64,000 nt of DNA, taken from Lachnospiraceae bacterium (lineage in GTDB: Bacteria > Bacillota > Clostridia > Lachnospirales > Lachnospiraceae). Below, in pieces: positions 44,904 through 55,492 of this stretch; positions within the stretch are counted from its first letter, which is position 1, and each line of letters starts with the position of its first letter. The translations under genes were made by a program, and so were the position numbers. The DNA is taken from the NCBI GenBank assembly GCA_017455435.1, contig JAFTAU010000057.1:1-64000 (forward strand), written 5' to 3'. The notes under the pieces were generated by a model. That model was not told where the DNA came from and made no database searches. It saw only the letters and a list, made by a program, of their open reading frames with translations.

Positions 44904-45476
44904 ATGAAAAAATATATCAGACTTTTCATCACTATGATTATGACCGTGTCGCTTCTTTTCGGGCTCTGCGCGATGTTTACGGCGTGCGGCGATGAAGAAA
45001 CAACCGCCGCGGAAAGCGAGAGCACCCTTGAGGCCGAAGGACAAGCCACCGAAAAGGACACCCAGGGCTTTGACCTGCCTGAGGACGTTTTCGACGACCT
45101 CACCATCGGCGACAGGATCGATATTATAAAAGAAAACGCAGAAACCATAAAGAACATTCAAAAAGAAGGTATCACCGAGGAAAACAAAGACACCTACAAA
45201 AAAGCCGCCGAAAAAATCAAGGAAGTAGCTCCCGAACTCGGCAACGTAATTGACGAAGGAAAAGAAGACGGCACTATTGATACCGAAAAGATCGATGAAA
45301 CCATAAATGACCTCGAAAAGCAGAAAGAGGAAATGGAAAACGCTACTTCGGCAGATGACCCTTCAAACGACGGCGCGTCCGAAAACTCCGAAGAACCCGG
45401 CACTGACTCTGACGGAAACGTCACCCTGCCTTACGGCGGAGAGCCCATCGAGCTTCCCACCATCACATTTGACTGA
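44904..45476 (+). CDS. Acidic lipoprotein of unknown function
   Basis: A 190-residue protein with a lipoprotein signal sequence: a basic start MKKYIR, a hydrophobic core, and FTAC with Cys at about residue 27. After the lipidated Cys comes an acidic, Lys/Glu-rich, probably helical region (DRIDIIKENAETIKNIQKEG) and a Pro-containing tail. It has no recognisable enzyme motif. ATG 44904 follows CAGGAGGG. It stands 28 bases before a small membrane-protein gene, so the two may be co-transcribed. Confidence 0.7.
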   Translation: MKKYIRLFITMIMTVSLLFGLCAMFTACGDEETTAAESESTLEAEGQATEKDTQGFDLPEDVFDDLTIGDRIDIIKENAETIKNIQKEGITEENKDTYKKAAEKIKEVAPELGNVIDEGKEDGTIDTEKIDETINDLEKQKEEMENATSADDPSNDGASENSEEPGTDSDGNVTLPYGGEPIELPTITFD

Positions 45477-45504
45477 TAAATTTTTTTAAAGGGAGACTTG
45501 TTTT

Positions 45505-45969
45505 ATGCCCAATTGGTTGACTGTCATATTTATAGTTCTTGCCGCAGTAGCCGTCGTTCTCGTAGTGCTCTATTTCGTCGGTCGAAAGCTTCAGCGCCGT
45601 CAGGGAGAACAGGCTCAGGCCATAGAAAACGCCAAACAGGTGATTTCTATGCTTATAATAGATAAGAAAAAATTAAAAGCCGCGGAGTCCGGTCTTCCAA
45701 AGGTGGCGGTGGATTCCATCCCCAAATACCTTCGCTGGAACAAACTCCCCATAGTAAAAGCCAGAGTGGGAGCGCGCGTTATGAACCTGGTCGCCGACAA
45801 ATCCGTTTTTGACGCTCTTCCCGTCGGAAAAGAAGTAAAAGTAGAGATCAGCGGTATTTATATCACCGGTATAAAGTCTGTCCGTGGCGGCAGCATAGAG
45901 CCTACCAAAAAGCAAAAAAAGGCCAGAGAAAAAGAAAAGGCAAAGGCTGAGAAAGTCAAAACCAAATAA
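45505..45969 (+). CDS. Small membrane protein of unknown function upstream of rpoB
   Basis: A 154-residue protein with one N-terminal transmembrane helix (residues 5-26, WLTVIFIVLAAVAVVLVVLY), then a cytoplasmic domain of about 105 residues (VISMLIIDKKKLKAAESGLP, then KLPIVKARVGARVMNLV) and a Lys-rich tail. I recall similar conserved hypothetical proteins in Ruminococcaceae, sometimes beside rpoB. AAAGGGAG precedes the ATG. It ends in a terminator before the rpoB promoter, so it is not part of the rpoBC transcript. Confidence 0.7.
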   Translation: MPNWLTVIFIVLAAVAVVLVVLYFVGRKLQRRQGEQAQAIENAKQVISMLIIDKKKLKAAESGLPKVAVDSIPKYLRWNKLPIVKARVGARVMNLVADKSVFDALPVGKEVKVEISGIYITGIKSVRGGSIEPTKKQKKAREKEKAKAEKVKTK

Positions 45970-45981
45970 TTAAAGATTTCG

Positions 45982-46010
45982 CGGAGCCGAAAAACGGCTC
46001 CGTTTTTTTT
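45982..46010 (+). terminator. Terminator before the rpoB promoter
   Basis: An eight-base GC-rich stem, CGGAGCCG (45982-45989) with CGGCTCCG (45995-46002), is followed by eight Ts. Confidence 0.9.
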
Positions 46011-46035
46011 ATTTGAAAATTTTTTAATTTTTTAA

Positions 46036-46064
46036 TTGACAACTTGAGTCCGGATTGCTATTAT
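46036..46064 (+). promoter_or_regulatory. Strong promoter of rpoB-rpoC
   Basis: A perfect TTGACA (46036-46041), a 17-base spacer and TATTAT (46059-46064) precede a ~105-base leader before ATG 46177. The leader has no obvious L10 or other protein-binding fold that I can name. Confidence 0.8.
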
Positions 46065-46176
46065 GAAGTTTGCTATTCTGGAAATGTATGCCCCTTAGTG
46101 GCGGCTGCAGTTTCAGAAAGTGGCTTAAATAAACGTTTTTAGGCTTTTTAAAATAAAGTTCAGGAGTGAAGCGTCT

Positions 46177-49100
46177 ATGGAAAAGAACAGACTGCGGCCG
46201 ACCAAAATCGGCAAAAACGTTCGAATGAGTTTTTCGAAGCAAGAAGAAGTTTTAAAGATGCCAAATCTGATCGAAGTCCAAAAGGGCTCGTATCAGTGGT
46301 TCCTGGATGAAGGACTGAAAGAAGTTTTCGAAGACATTTCCCCCATCACGGATTATTCCGGTCATCTCAGCCTGGAGCTCGTGGACTACAAGCTCTGCCG
46401 CGACGATGTGAAATATTCCATCGAGGAATGCAAAGAGAGAGACGCCACATACGCGGCTCCCATCAAGGCGCGTGTTCGTCTCGTAAACGAAGAGACCAGC
46501 GAGATCAAAGAGCACGAGATTTTCCTCGGCGATCTGCCGCTCATGACAGAGAGCGGTTCCTTCGTTATCAACGGTGCGGAGAGAGTCATCGTAAGCCAGC
46601 TTGTCCGTTCTCCCGGCATTTATTACAGCAAAGCCCACGACAGATTGGGAAACAGCCTTTACAGCAATCAGGTCATCCCCAATCGCGGCGCATGGCTTGA
46701 ATACGAAACAGACTCAAACGGCGTTTTTTACGTTCGCGTGGACCGCACCAGAAAGCTTCCCGTCACCGCCCTTATCCGCGCACTCGGCGTAGGCACCAAT
46801 GCCGAAATCACGGAGATGTTCGGCGAGGACCCTATGCTTTCCGCCACTCTCGAAAAGGACTCCTCCAGAAACTGCGACGAAGGTCTGCTGGCTCTGTATG
46901 CAAAGATCCGTCCCGGCGAGCCGCTCTATGCTGATAACGCCCGTTCGCTCCTTGAGTCCATGCTCTTTGATCCAAAGAGATATGACCTGGCAAAGGTCGG
47001 ACGTTACAAATTCAACAAAAAACTCCATCTGCGCCGCCGCATAGCCGGACACGTACTGGCGGAGGACGTGGTTGATACCGATACCGGCGAAGTCATCGCA
47101 GAGGCCGGAACTCTCGTCACCAAAGAAATGGCCGACGATATCCAGAATTCCGGCGTCGCCGCTGTCACCATAATTGCAGAAGAGGGCCGCCATGTAAAGG
47201 TTCTCTCAAACCGCATGGTCGATATGAGATGCTTTGTGGACTTTGATCCCGCTGAGGCCGGCGTAAAGGAGCTTGTCAGCTATCCTGTCCTTATGGAACT
47301 GATGGAGCAGTTCTCCGACGAAAAAGAACTTAAAGAAAACGTCAGACGCAGCCTCGGACGTCTCATTCCAAAGCACATTACTAAGGAAGACATTTTCGCT
47401 TCCATTAATTACCTTATTCATCTGAGCCACGGAGTGGGCACCTCGGACGATATCGACCACCTCGGAAACCGTCGTATCCGCGCTGTGGGAGAGCTTCTTC
47501 AGAACCAGTACCGCATAGGTATCTCCCGTCTGGAGAGAGTGGTGCGCGAGCGTATGACCACTCAGGATATCGATGAGATTACTCCCCAGTCTCTCATCAA
47601 TATCAAGCCCGTTACTGCTGCAGTGAAAGAATTCTTCGGAAGCTCCCAGCTCTCGCAGTTTATGGATCAGAACAACCCGCTTTCGGAGCTCACTCACAAG
47701 CGCCGTCTTTCGGCTCTCGGCCCCGGCGGACTTTCCAGAGACCGCGCAGGCTTTGAGGTTCGTGACGTTCACTACACGCACTACGGACGTATGTGCCCCA
47801 TCGAGACTCCCGAAGGTCCCAACATCGGACTTATCAACTCGCTGGCCACCTATGCCCGTATCAATGAATACGGCTTCATCGAGGCTCCCTACCGCGTAGT
47901 TGACAAAACAACCGACCCCGAAAACCCCATCGTCACAAAGGACGTTATCTACCTGACCGCCGACGAAGAAGACGAATTCGTCGTGGCTCAGGCAAACTCC
48001 CTGCTCGATGAGGAAGGTCATTTTATCAAGAAAAATGTTTCCGGCCGTTACCGCGACGAGACTTCGCAGTTTGAAAAGACCTCAGTTGACCTGATGGACG
48101 TTTCTCCCAAGATGGTCTTCTCGGTCGCAACGTCAATGATTCCGTTCCTTGAAAACGACGATGCAAACCGTGCCCTCATGGGCTCGAACATGCAGCGTCA
48201 GGCGGTTCCGCTCATGCTTACCGATACTCCTATCGTAGGCACCGGCATGGAAGCAAAAGCTGCTTCGGACTCCGGCGTTTGCGTTATTGCGGAGCACTCC
48301 GGAACGGTTGAGCGCGTCAGCGCGGACAGCATCACCATAAAGCTCTCAAACGGCAGCAGAGATGAGTACAGGCTTTCCAAGTTCAAACGCTCAAACCAGT
48401 CAAACTGCTACAATCAGACCCCCATCGTCAGCAAGGGCGAAAAGGTCAAAGCGGGCGATGTCATCGCTGACGGTCCCGCTACCTGCGGCGGCGAGATAGG
48501 TCTCGGCAAGAACCCGCTCATCGGATTTATGACCTGGGAGGGATACAACTACGAAGACGCCGTACTGATCAGCGAACGCCTGGTAAAGGATGACGTATAC
48601 ACATCTATTCATATTGAGGAATACGAAACCGAATCCCGCGATACAAAGCTCGGACCGGAAGAGATTACCCGCGACGTGCCCGGTGTCGGCGACGAATCGC
48701 TCAAGGACCTTGACGAGCGCGGCATTATCCGCATCGGCGCTGAGGTTCGCGCAGGTGACTACCTTGTAGGAAAAATCACCCCCAAGGGCGAGCCTGAGCT
48801 CACTCCCGAAGAGCGTCTGCTCCACGCCATTTTCGGCGACAAGGCCCGCGACGTCAGAGACACTTCTCTGAAGCTCCCTCACGGCGCGTACGGCACCGTT
48901 GTAGACACAAAGGTCTTCAGCCGCAAAAATGGTGACGACCTCTCGCCCGGCATCAATCAGAGCGTCCGCGTCTACATCGCCCAGAAGCGCAAGATCTCCG
49001 TCGGCGACAAGATGGCCGGCCGTCACGGCAACAAGGGTGTTGTCTCCCGCGTGCTTCCCGTAGAAGATATGCCTTATCTTCCAAACGGACGTCCGCTGGA

Positions 49101-50025
49101 CATCGTTCTCAACCCTCTCGGCGTTCCTTCCCGTATGAACATCGGACAGGTTCTTGAGACCCACCTTTCGCTTGCAGCTGAAGCGCTCGGATTCAAGGTC
49201 GAAACGCCTGTATTCGACGGCGCTGATGAGCAGGACATCATGGACACTCTCGAAATGGCAAACGACTATGTAAACGGAGAGTGGAGTGATTTCGAAAAGA
49301 AATACAAAAAGATTCTCGACAAAGATATCATGACATATCTCCACGACAATCTCGACCACAGAGAGGTCTGGAGAGGTGTTCCCATCACCCGCGAAGGAAA
49401 GGTTCAGCTCCGCGACGGCAGAACGGGAGAGTTCTTTGACGGAATGGTCACCATCGGACATATGCACTACCTGAAGCTTCACCACCTGGTAGACGACAAG
49501 ATTCACGCCCGTTCCACCGGTCCTTACTCGCTCGTCACGCAGCAGCCTCTCGGCGGCAAAGCCCAGTTCGGCGGACAGCGTTTCGGCGAAATGGAAGTGT
49601 GGGCGCTGGAAGCCTACGGCGCGGCTTATACGCTCCAGGAGATTCTGACCGTAAAATCAGACGATGTTCTGGGCCGTGTAAAGACCTACGAAGCTATCAC
49701 CAGAGGTACCAATATTCCTACGCCCAGCGTACCCGAATCATTCAAGGTCCTTCTCAAGGAGCTCCAGTCTCTCGGACTTGATATGACCCTGTACGATGAG
49801 CTCGGAAACGAAGTAGAAGTAAAAGAAACAGAATACACAGAGGCAAATCGCGACCTTCGCTCCGTAATAGAGGGCGATGAGCGCTACGGACGGAGTTCCA
49901 CCTACGAATCCATGGGTTACACCACCCAGGAATTCTCCGAAGAGGGAGAACTCGTAGATCTGGAATATGGCAGCAGCGAGGATTCGGAACCTGCGGATCC
50001 TGACGACTCAGAATTTGAAGAATAA
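46177..50025 (+). CDS. rpoB: RNA polymerase beta subunit
   Basis: The catalytic beta subunit of RNA polymerase, 1282 residues, cytoplasmic. It has the rifampicin pocket [20 protein letters not shown] with wild-type type residues Asp497, His507 and Ser512, so the sequence predicts rifampicin sensitivity. It also has [31 protein letters not shown] and the C-terminal [24 protein letters not shown]. The end is an acidic tail ([17 protein letters not shown]). ATG 46177 follows CAGGAG. It is followed 12 bases later by rpoC. Confidence 0.97.
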   Translation: MEKNRLRPTKIGKNVRMSFSKQEEVLKMPNLIEVQKGSYQWFLDEGLKEVFEDISPITDYSGHLSLELVDYKLCRDDVKYSIEECKERDATYAAPIKARVRLVNEETSEIKEHEIFLGDLPLMTESGSFVINGAERVIVSQLVRSPGIYYSKAHDRLGNSLYSNQVIPNRGAWLEYETDSNGVFYVRVDRTRKLPVTALIRALGVGTNAEITEMFGEDPMLSATLEKDSSRNCDEGLLALYAKIRPGEPLYADNARSLLESMLFDPKRYDLAKVGRYKFNKKLHLRRRIAGHVLAEDVVDTDTGEVIAEAGTLVTKEMADDIQNSGVAAVTIIAEEGRHVKVLSNRMVDMRCFVDFDPAEAGVKELVSYPVLMELMEQFSDEKELKENVRRSLGRLIPKHITKEDIFASINYLIHLSHGVGTSDDIDHLGNRRIRAVGELLQNQYRIGISRLERVVRERMTTQDIDEITPQSLINIKPVTAAVKEFFGSSQLSQFMDQNNPLSELTHKRRLSALGPGGLSRDRAGFEVRDVHYTHYGRMCPIETPEGPNIGLINSLATYARINEYGFIEAPYRVVDKTTDPENPIVTKDVIYLTADEEDEFVVAQANSLLDEEGHFIKKNVSGRYRDETSQFEKTSVDLMDVSPKMVFSVATSMIPFLENDDANRALMGSNMQRQAVPLMLTDTPIVGTGMEAKAASDSGVCVIAEHSGTVERVSADSITIKLSNGSRDEYRLSKFKRSNQSNCYNQTPIVSKGEKVKAGDVIADGPATCGGEIGLGKNPLIGFMTWEGYNYEDAVLISERLVKDDVYTSIHIEEYETESRDTKLGPEEITRDVPGVGDESLKDLDERGIIRIGAEVRAGDYLVGKITPKGEPELTPEERLLHAIFGDKARDVRDTSLKLPHGAYGTVVDTKVFSRKNGDDLSPGINQSVRVYIAQKRKISVGDKMAGRHGNKGVVSRVLPVEDMPYLPNGRPLDIVLNPLGVPSRMNIGQVLETHLSLAAEALGFKVETPVFDGADEQDIMDTLEMANDYVNGEWSDFEKKYKKILDKDIMTYLHDNLDHREVWRGVPITREGKVQLRDGRTGEFFDGMVTIGHMHYLKLHHLVDDKIHARSTGPYSLVTQQPLGGKAQFGGQRFGEMEVWALEAYGAAYTLQEILTVKSDDVLGRVKTYEAITRGTNIPTPSVPESFKVLLKELQSLGLDMTLYDELGNEVEVKETEYTEANRDLRSVIEGDERYGRSSTYESMGYTTQEFSEEGELVDLEYGSSEDSEPADPDDSEFEE

Positions 50026-50037
50026 GGGGGGATTCAC

Positions 50038-53000
50038 ATGCCGGCATTAAATAACGAAGAAAACTACACACCTTTACAATTTGATGCAATCAAAATAGGG
50101 CTCGCGTCACCCGAAAAGATCAAAAGCTGGTCACGCGGCGAAGTGAAAAAGCCCGAAACCATCAACTACCGCACCCTAAAGCCGGAGCGCGACGGTCTTT
50201 TCTGCGAAAAGATTTTCGGACCGTCAAAGGACTGGGAGTGTCACTGCGGAAAGTACAAAAAGATTCGCTGGAGAGGCGTCATCTGCGACCGCTGCGGCGT
50301 CGAAGTCACGCGCGCGGCAGTCAGACGCGAGCGCATGGGTCATATCAGCCTTGCCGCTCCCGTTTCGCACATCTGGTATTTCAAGGGCAGCCCTTCACGT
50401 ATCGGCCTGACGCTGGATATCTCCGTAAAGGCGCTTGAAAAGGTACTTTATTTTGCAAACTACATCGTTCTGGACCCTATGAAGACCACTCTGGAATTCA
50501 AAAAAGTCCTCAGCGAAAAAGAATACCGCGATGCCGTTGAGACCTGGGGCGCCGGTTCGTTCCGCGTAGGCATGGGCGCAGAGGCCATTCAGGAGCTTCT
50601 CAAAAAGACAGACCTCGAGGCAGAGGCTGCTGAGCTTCGCGAGCAGCTCGAGGGTGCGCCCGCACAAAAGCACCAGAAGCTTGTAAAGAGACTCGAAGTC
50701 ATCGATGCTTTCAGAAACAGCGGAAACCGTCCCGAGTGGATGATACTGAACGCCATACCCGTCATCCCTCCGGATCTTCGTCCTATGGTTCAGCTCGACG
50801 GCGGCAGATTTGCCACCTCGGATCTGAATGACCTTTACCGCCGTATAATAAACCGTAACAACCGTCTGGCAAAGCTTCTCGATATGAAGGCTCCCGACAT
50901 CATCGTGCGCAATGAAAAGCGTATGCTTCAGGAAGCCGTCGACGCCCTCATCGACAACGGCCGCAGAGGCCGCGCTGTCACGGGTGCCGGAAACCGCGCA
51001 CTCAAATCCCTTTCCGATATGTTAAAGGGAAAACAGGGCCGCTTCCGTCAGAACCTTCTCGGAAAGCGTGTTGACTACTCCGGCCGTTCCGTTATCGTTG
51101 TGGGTCCGGAGCTCAAGATTTATCAGTGCGGCCTTCCCAAGGAAATGGCGATAGAGCTTTTCAAGCCGTTTGTCATGAAGGAGCTTGTAGCCAGAGAAAT
51201 GGCTCACAACATCAAAAACGCAAAGAAGATGGTCGAAAGGCTTGTTCCCGCTGTTTTCGACGTACTGGAAGAGGTCATCACAGAGCAACCCGTTATGCTT
51301 AACCGTGCTCCTACGCTTCACAGACTCGGTATTCAGGCGTTTGAGCCCATTCTGGTAGAAGGCAAGGCTATCAAGCTTCATCCTCTGGTATGTACCGCCT
51401 ACAACGCGGACTTTGATGGAGACCAGATGGCCGTTCACCTTCCTCTGGGCGTAGAGGCGCAGGCGGAATGCCGCTTCCTCATGCTCAGCCCGAACAACCT
51501 CTTAAAGCCTTCGGATGGCGGTCCCGTTGCCGTTCCTTCGCAGGATATGGTTCTGGGAATCTACTACCTCACCCAGGAGCGCCCCGGCGCCCGCGGAGAG
51601 GGCAATGTCTACAAGGATGTAAACGAAGCCATCCTTGCGCATGAAAACGGATATCTTGATATTCACGCAAAGATCGGCGTATACGTCACAAAAGAGATTG
51701 ACGGCGAGACAAAGAAAGAAAAAGTCGAGTCCACTCTGGGCAGATTTATCTTCAACGAAGTCATCCAGCAGGATCTCGGTTTTGTGGACCGTACCGACCC
51801 GAAAAACGCTTTCAAGCTCGAGATAGACTTCCATGTGGGTAAAAAGCAGCTGAAGCAGATTCTCGAAAGAGTCATCAATATTCACGGCGCGATAGAGACC
51901 GCCGAGACTCTGGACCACATCAAGGCCATGGGATACAAGTACTCCACAAAGGCGGCCATGACGGTTTCCATTTCCGATATGACCGTTCCCGAGAGGAAAC
52001 AGGAGCTTATCCGTGAGGCCGAGGCCCGCGTCGAAAAAATTGCTGTCAACTACCGTCGCGGTCTTATAAATGAAAACGAAAGATACAAGGAAGTCATCAG
52101 CACCTGGAAAGCTACGGACGAAGAGCTCACCAAAGAGCTTTTGGAAGGCCTCGACAAGTACAACAACATCTTTATGATGGCTGACTCCGGCGCCCGCGGT
52201 TCCAATAAGCAGATCAAACAGCTTGCCGGCATGCGCGGCCTTATGGCCAGCACCACGGGACGTATCATCGAGCTCCCGATCAAGTCCAATTTCCGTGAAG
52301 GTCTGGATGTTCTGGAATACTTCATTTCCGCGCACGGCGCCCGCAAGGGTCTGTCCGATACTGCTCTGCGTACCGCAGACTCGGGTTATCTGACCCGTCG
52401 TCTGGTAGACGTTTCGCAGGATCTCATTGTCCGCGAGCACGACTGCTCCGCCGGAAAGGACGAGATTCCCGGCCTGGTCATCAGCGCGTTTATGAACGGA
52501 CAGGAAGTAATAGAAACTCTTCAGGAGAGAATCACCGGACGCACACTCGCGGCGGATGTTCTTCATCCCGAAACCGGCGAAGTTATTGCTGCGGCGAACG
52601 AGCTTGTTACCATCAACAAGGCAACAGAAATCGTGAATGCCGGCGTTACCGAGGTCAAGATTCGTTCCCTGCTTACCTGCCGCTCACATATCGGCGTGTG
52701 CGCAAAGTGCTACGGCGCAAACCTTGCCACCTCAGAGCAGGTTCAGGTTGGCGAAGCGGTCGGTATCATCGCGGCGCAGTCCATCGGTGAGCCCGGTACT
52801 CAGCTTACCATGAGAACATTCCATACCGGCGGTGTTGCCGGAGACGATATCACGCAGGGTCTTCCCCGTGTAGAAGAGCTTTTCGAGGCCCGCAAGCCCA
52901 AGGGTCTGGCCATCATCTCAGAGATCGACGGCAAAGTCTCCATCAGAGATACAAAGCGCAAGCGCGAAGTGGTCGTCACCAATGACGAGGGCGATGCCAG

Positions 53001-53820
53001 AGCATATCTCATCCCTTACGGCTCCCGCATTAAGGTCGAAGAAGGTGCTGAAGTAGTAGCCGGAGACGAACTCACGGAAGGCAGCATCAATCCTCACGAC
53101 CTGCTCGAGATAAAGGGCGTCCGCGCCGTTCAGGATTATATGCTCCGTGAGGTTCAAAAGGTTTACCGCACGCAGGGCGTTGAAATCAATGACAAGCACA
53201 TCGAGGTCATCGTCCGCCAGATGCTCAAAAAGATATCCATCACTGACGCGGGCGACAGCGGAATGCTCGAAGGCAATACCATGAATATCCTTGATTTTGA
53301 GGATATGAATGAAGCGCTCGAGGCAGAAGGAAAGACTCCGGCTGCAGGTACACGCGTCATGCTCGGTATCACAAAGGCTTCCCTCGCCACCAATTCCTTC
53401 CTGTCGGCGGCGTCATTCCAGGAGACCACCAGAGTTCTGACCGAAGCCGCCATAAACGGCAAGGTTGACCCGCTGGTAGGCCTAAAGGAAAACGTCATTA
53501 TCGGAAAGCTTATTCCCGCCGGAACAGGAATGAAGAAGTACCGCTCCATCGTTCTGGATACGGACGGCAGCGACCTCTACCAAAAAGACAGCTCCTCCAC
53601 AGTCTATGAAGATGTTATAGATGAGGCGGACAGGATTCGCGCGGAGGCCGATGACGCTGAAGATGAGATTCTTGAGGAAACTGAGGAGATAGAAGAAGAG
53701 CTCACCGAAGATGAGGAGCTGATTCTTGATGACGAAGGGCCCGACGGCGAAGAAGCAGAGGAGATTTCCGACGAAGAAGAGCCCGCAGAGGACGAAGAGC
53801 CCGGCGAGACAGAGGAATAA
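50038..53820 (+). CDS. rpoC: RNA polymerase beta' subunit
   Basis: The beta' subunit, 1260 residues. The N-terminal zinc site is visible as CHCGKYKK and CDRCGVEV. The catalytic NADFDGD lies at residues 456-462, the bridge-helix region is near [18 protein letters not shown], and the second zinc cluster includes [13 protein letters not shown]. After the conserved C-terminal end (IPAGTGM) the protein carries a tail of about 65 residues made mostly of Glu and Asp, longer than usual. GGGGGG precedes the start. It is co-transcribed with rpoB and ends in a terminator. Confidence 0.97.
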   Translation: MPALNNEENYTPLQFDAIKIGLASPEKIKSWSRGEVKKPETINYRTLKPERDGLFCEKIFGPSKDWECHCGKYKKIRWRGVICDRCGVEVTRAAVRRERMGHISLAAPVSHIWYFKGSPSRIGLTLDISVKALEKVLYFANYIVLDPMKTTLEFKKVLSEKEYRDAVETWGAGSFRVGMGAEAIQELLKKTDLEAEAAELREQLEGAPAQKHQKLVKRLEVIDAFRNSGNRPEWMILNAIPVIPPDLRPMVQLDGGRFATSDLNDLYRRIINRNNRLAKLLDMKAPDIIVRNEKRMLQEAVDALIDNGRRGRAVTGAGNRALKSLSDMLKGKQGRFRQNLLGKRVDYSGRSVIVVGPELKIYQCGLPKEMAIELFKPFVMKELVAREMAHNIKNAKKMVERLVPAVFDVLEEVITEQPVMLNRAPTLHRLGIQAFEPILVEGKAIKLHPLVCTAYNADFDGDQMAVHLPLGVEAQAECRFLMLSPNNLLKPSDGGPVAVPSQDMVLGIYYLTQERPGARGEGNVYKDVNEAILAHENGYLDIHAKIGVYVTKEIDGETKKEKVESTLGRFIFNEVIQQDLGFVDRTDPKNAFKLEIDFHVGKKQLKQILERVINIHGAIETAETLDHIKAMGYKYSTKAAMTVSISDMTVPERKQELIREAEARVEKIAVNYRRGLINENERYKEVISTWKATDEELTKELLEGLDKYNNIFMMADSGARGSNKQIKQLAGMRGLMASTTGRIIELPIKSNFREGLDVLEYFISAHGARKGLSDTALRTADSGYLTRRLVDVSQDLIVREHDCSAGKDEIPGLVISAFMNGQEVIETLQERITGRTLAADVLHPETGEVIAAANELVTINKATEIVNAGVTEVKIRSLLTCRSHIGVCAKCYGANLATSEQVQVGEAVGIIAAQSIGEPGTQLTMRTFHTGGVAGDDITQGLPRVEELFEARKPKGLAIISEIDGKVSIRDTKRKREVVVTNDEGDARAYLIPYGSRIKVEEGAEVVAGDELTEGSINPHDLLEIKGVRAVQDYMLREVQKVYRTQGVEINDKHIEVIVRQMLKKISITDAGDSGMLEGNTMNILDFEDMNEALEAEGKTPAAGTRVMLGITKASLATNSFLSAASFQETTRVLTEAAINGKVDPLVGLKENVIIGKLIPAGTGMKKYRSIVLDTDGSDLYQKDSSSTVYEDVIDEADRIRAEADDAEDEILEETEEIEEELTEDEELILDDEGPDGEEAEEISDEEEPAEDEEPGETEE

Positions 53821-53848
53821 TCCTCCTCAGAAACACAATTAATAAACC

Positions 53849-53877
53849 AGCCCCCGCAGCCATCGCGGGGGCTTTTC
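53849..53877 (+). terminator. Terminator of rpoBC
   Basis: A very GC-rich stem, AGCCCCCGC (53849-53857) with GCGGGGGCT (53865-53873), is followed by a short T run. Its right arm and following bases recur at 55431, beyond the next gene. Confidence 0.85.
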
Positions 53878-53895
53878 TACAACAATTGGAGCATT
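53864..53895 (+). repeat. Left copy of a direct repeat flanking the third DUF4143 gene
   Basis: The sequence CGCGGGGGCTTTTCT followed after a few bases by ATTGGAGCA occurs here and again at 55431-55458, on either side of the ATPase gene, with a two-base length difference in the middle. This arrangement is what remains when a segment is inserted by recombination with duplication of its target. Confidence 0.6.
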
Positions 53896-53900
53896 TACGG

Positions 53901-53987
53901 GAAAAACGTGTTGACACATAGGGAAAATTGCCAGAAAAATGTGTGTATTTATCTTGAAAAATCCAGAAAAATGTGTTTTGATATAGT
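53901..53987 (+). promoter_or_regulatory. Operator-like triple repeat with extended -10 box
   Basis: Three copies of a (A)GAAAAAYGTGT motif start at 53901, 53933 and 53965. They are about 32 bases apart (three helix turns), so they lie on the same DNA face. The last copy sits where a -35 box would be, before the extended -10 box TGATATAGT (53979-53987). This suggests control by a repeatedly bound regulator, perhaps the ATPase itself. Confidence 0.5.
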
Positions 53988-54014
53988 CGAATACTTGAGA
54001 AGGGCGGTGATTTT

Positions 54015-55307
54015 TTGAAACGAAAGGCAATTGCTGATTTAGTTCGCTGGAAATCAAGTGAAGACCGCAAACCGCTGGTCTTAAAAGGCGCACGGCAGGT
54101 CGGAAAGACATGGCTGATGAAGGAGTTCGGAGAGAGCTGTTACAATCACTTTGTCTATTTCAATTTTGATGAAGAAGACGAGCTTAAATCCATTTTTGAG
54201 ACTAACAAGAACCCCGGACGTATTATTGAGCTTTTATCTATAATCTCCGGAGAAAAGATACTTCCCGGGGAAACGCTGATTATTTTCGACGAAATTCAGG
54301 AATGCCCCGAGGCGTTGAATGCTCTGAAATACTTTAAGGAACAGGCAAACGAATACCACGTCATTGCTGCCGGAAGTCTTTTGGGCACACTTCTCGCAAA
54401 CCCCAAATCCTACCCGGTGGGCATGGTTAATCTGCTTGACATATATCCGATGAGCTTTGATGAATTTCTGGATGCGACCGATCCGGCGCTCTTTTCTTAT
54501 TATGACAGCGTACAAAAGGAACAGCAGATTGAGGAAATCTTTCACAAGCGGTTGCTGGACGCCTATAATAATTACCTGATTATCGGCGGAATGCCGGAAT
54601 GCGTCGCCTCATGGATCAAGCACAAGGATCCTGCCCTCATTTCTCAAATTCAGAGAGAACTGATTGAAATCTATGAAAACGATTTTTCCAAGCATAACGG
54701 AAAAATCAACAGTGGGCGAATCCTGATGGTATTTCGCAGTATCGTCTCACAGCTTGCGAAGCCCAACGAGAAGTTTATGTACGGGGCTGTAAGAGATGGC
54801 GGCAGGGCAAGAGATTTTGAAGAAGCAATCGAATGGCTTGTTTCAGCCGGGATGCTTAACCGAGTCTATAACGTTTCTAAGATAGAGCATCCACTGGCAG
54901 CGTTCGACAAACTGGATCAGTTCAAATTGTTTGTCTTTGATACCGGACTTCTGAAGGCTATGGCAGGAATTGATAACAGCGCCATCCTCTTAAAAAACGA
55001 TTATCAGTTCAAGGGCCCCCTGACGGAAAACTATGTCTTGCAGCAACTTCGTGGTCAGTTTGAGATAGATCCCCGGTATTATTCCGACAAGAACAGCGAA
55101 ATCGATTTTATCCTGCAATATGGAACTGAGATTATTCCTGTGGAAGCAAAAGGAGGCGAGGATAAGTCAGCTCCCTCTTTCAAAAAGTATGTTTCGGATC
55201 ATCGCCCGGAGCATGCACTTCGCTACTCAAAGCGGGGATACAGAAAGGATGGATGTATTACGAATTTGCCTTTGTATCTTGCGGGAAAAACAAACGAATT
55301 GCTTTAA
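54015..55307 (+). CDS. ATP-binding protein, AAA ATPase plus DUF4143 (copy 3)
   Basis: A 430-residue ATPase with canonical Walker A GARQVGKTWLM (near residue 30) and Walker B LIIFDEIQECP. The C-terminal DUF4143 domain ends in SEIDFILQYGTEIIPVEAK, with the acidic residue and ExK arrangement of the family's nuclease-like core. Both other copies in this window lack that ExK. The start is TTG at 54015, behind GGCGGTGAT, which pairs with the extended anti-Shine-Dalgarno. It lies directly behind rpoC in GC-content similar to the core, but between short direct repeats, so it seems a separate insertion. Cellular role unknown. Confidence 0.85.
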   Translation: MKRKAIADLVRWKSSEDRKPLVLKGARQVGKTWLMKEFGESCYNHFVYFNFDEEDELKSIFETNKNPGRIIELLSIISGEKILPGETLIIFDEIQECPEALNALKYFKEQANEYHVIAAGSLLGTLLANPKSYPVGMVNLLDIYPMSFDEFLDATDPALFSYYDSVQKEQQIEEIFHKRLLDAYNNYLIIGGMPECVASWIKHKDPALISQIQRELIEIYENDFSKHNGKINSGRILMVFRSIVSQLAKPNEKFMYGAVRDGGRARDFEEAIEWLVSAGMLNRVYNVSKIEHPLAAFDKLDQFKLFVFDTGLLKAMAGIDNSAILLKNDYQFKGPLTENYVLQQLRGQFEIDPRYYSDKNSEIDFILQYGTEIIPVEAKGGEDKSAPSFKKYVSDHRPEHALRYSKRGYRKDGCITNLPLYLAGKTNELL

Positions 55308-55430
55308 TAATTCGCCCCTTACGCATTGTGAGGAGCATTTTTTATTCAATCACTTCAAGTCAGATTATGGCTGATTTAAAACATTTGTGATAAATCATTT
55401 AACAAATCCGTTATCTCTCACTCGAACTAC

Positions 55431-55458
55431 CGCGGGGGCTTTTCTGCGCATTGGAGCA
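55431..55458 (+). repeat. Right copy of the direct repeat flanking the third DUF4143 gene
   Basis: CGCGGGGGCTTTTCT and ATTGGAGCA recur here as at 53864-53895. Unlike the left copy, this one lacks the left arm of the rpoC terminator hairpin, so it looks like a duplicated fragment and not a functional terminator. The rest of 55308-55492 holds no gene. Confidence 0.6.
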
Positions 55459-55492
55459 GTTTTTTACAACACTCAAAATCCACGCCTGTTTT

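Noticed and set aside
46065..46176. Ribosomal protein L10-type leader or riboswitch upstream of rpoB
   Set aside because: No rplJL genes follow and no kink-turn or other recognisable fold could be identified by eye.
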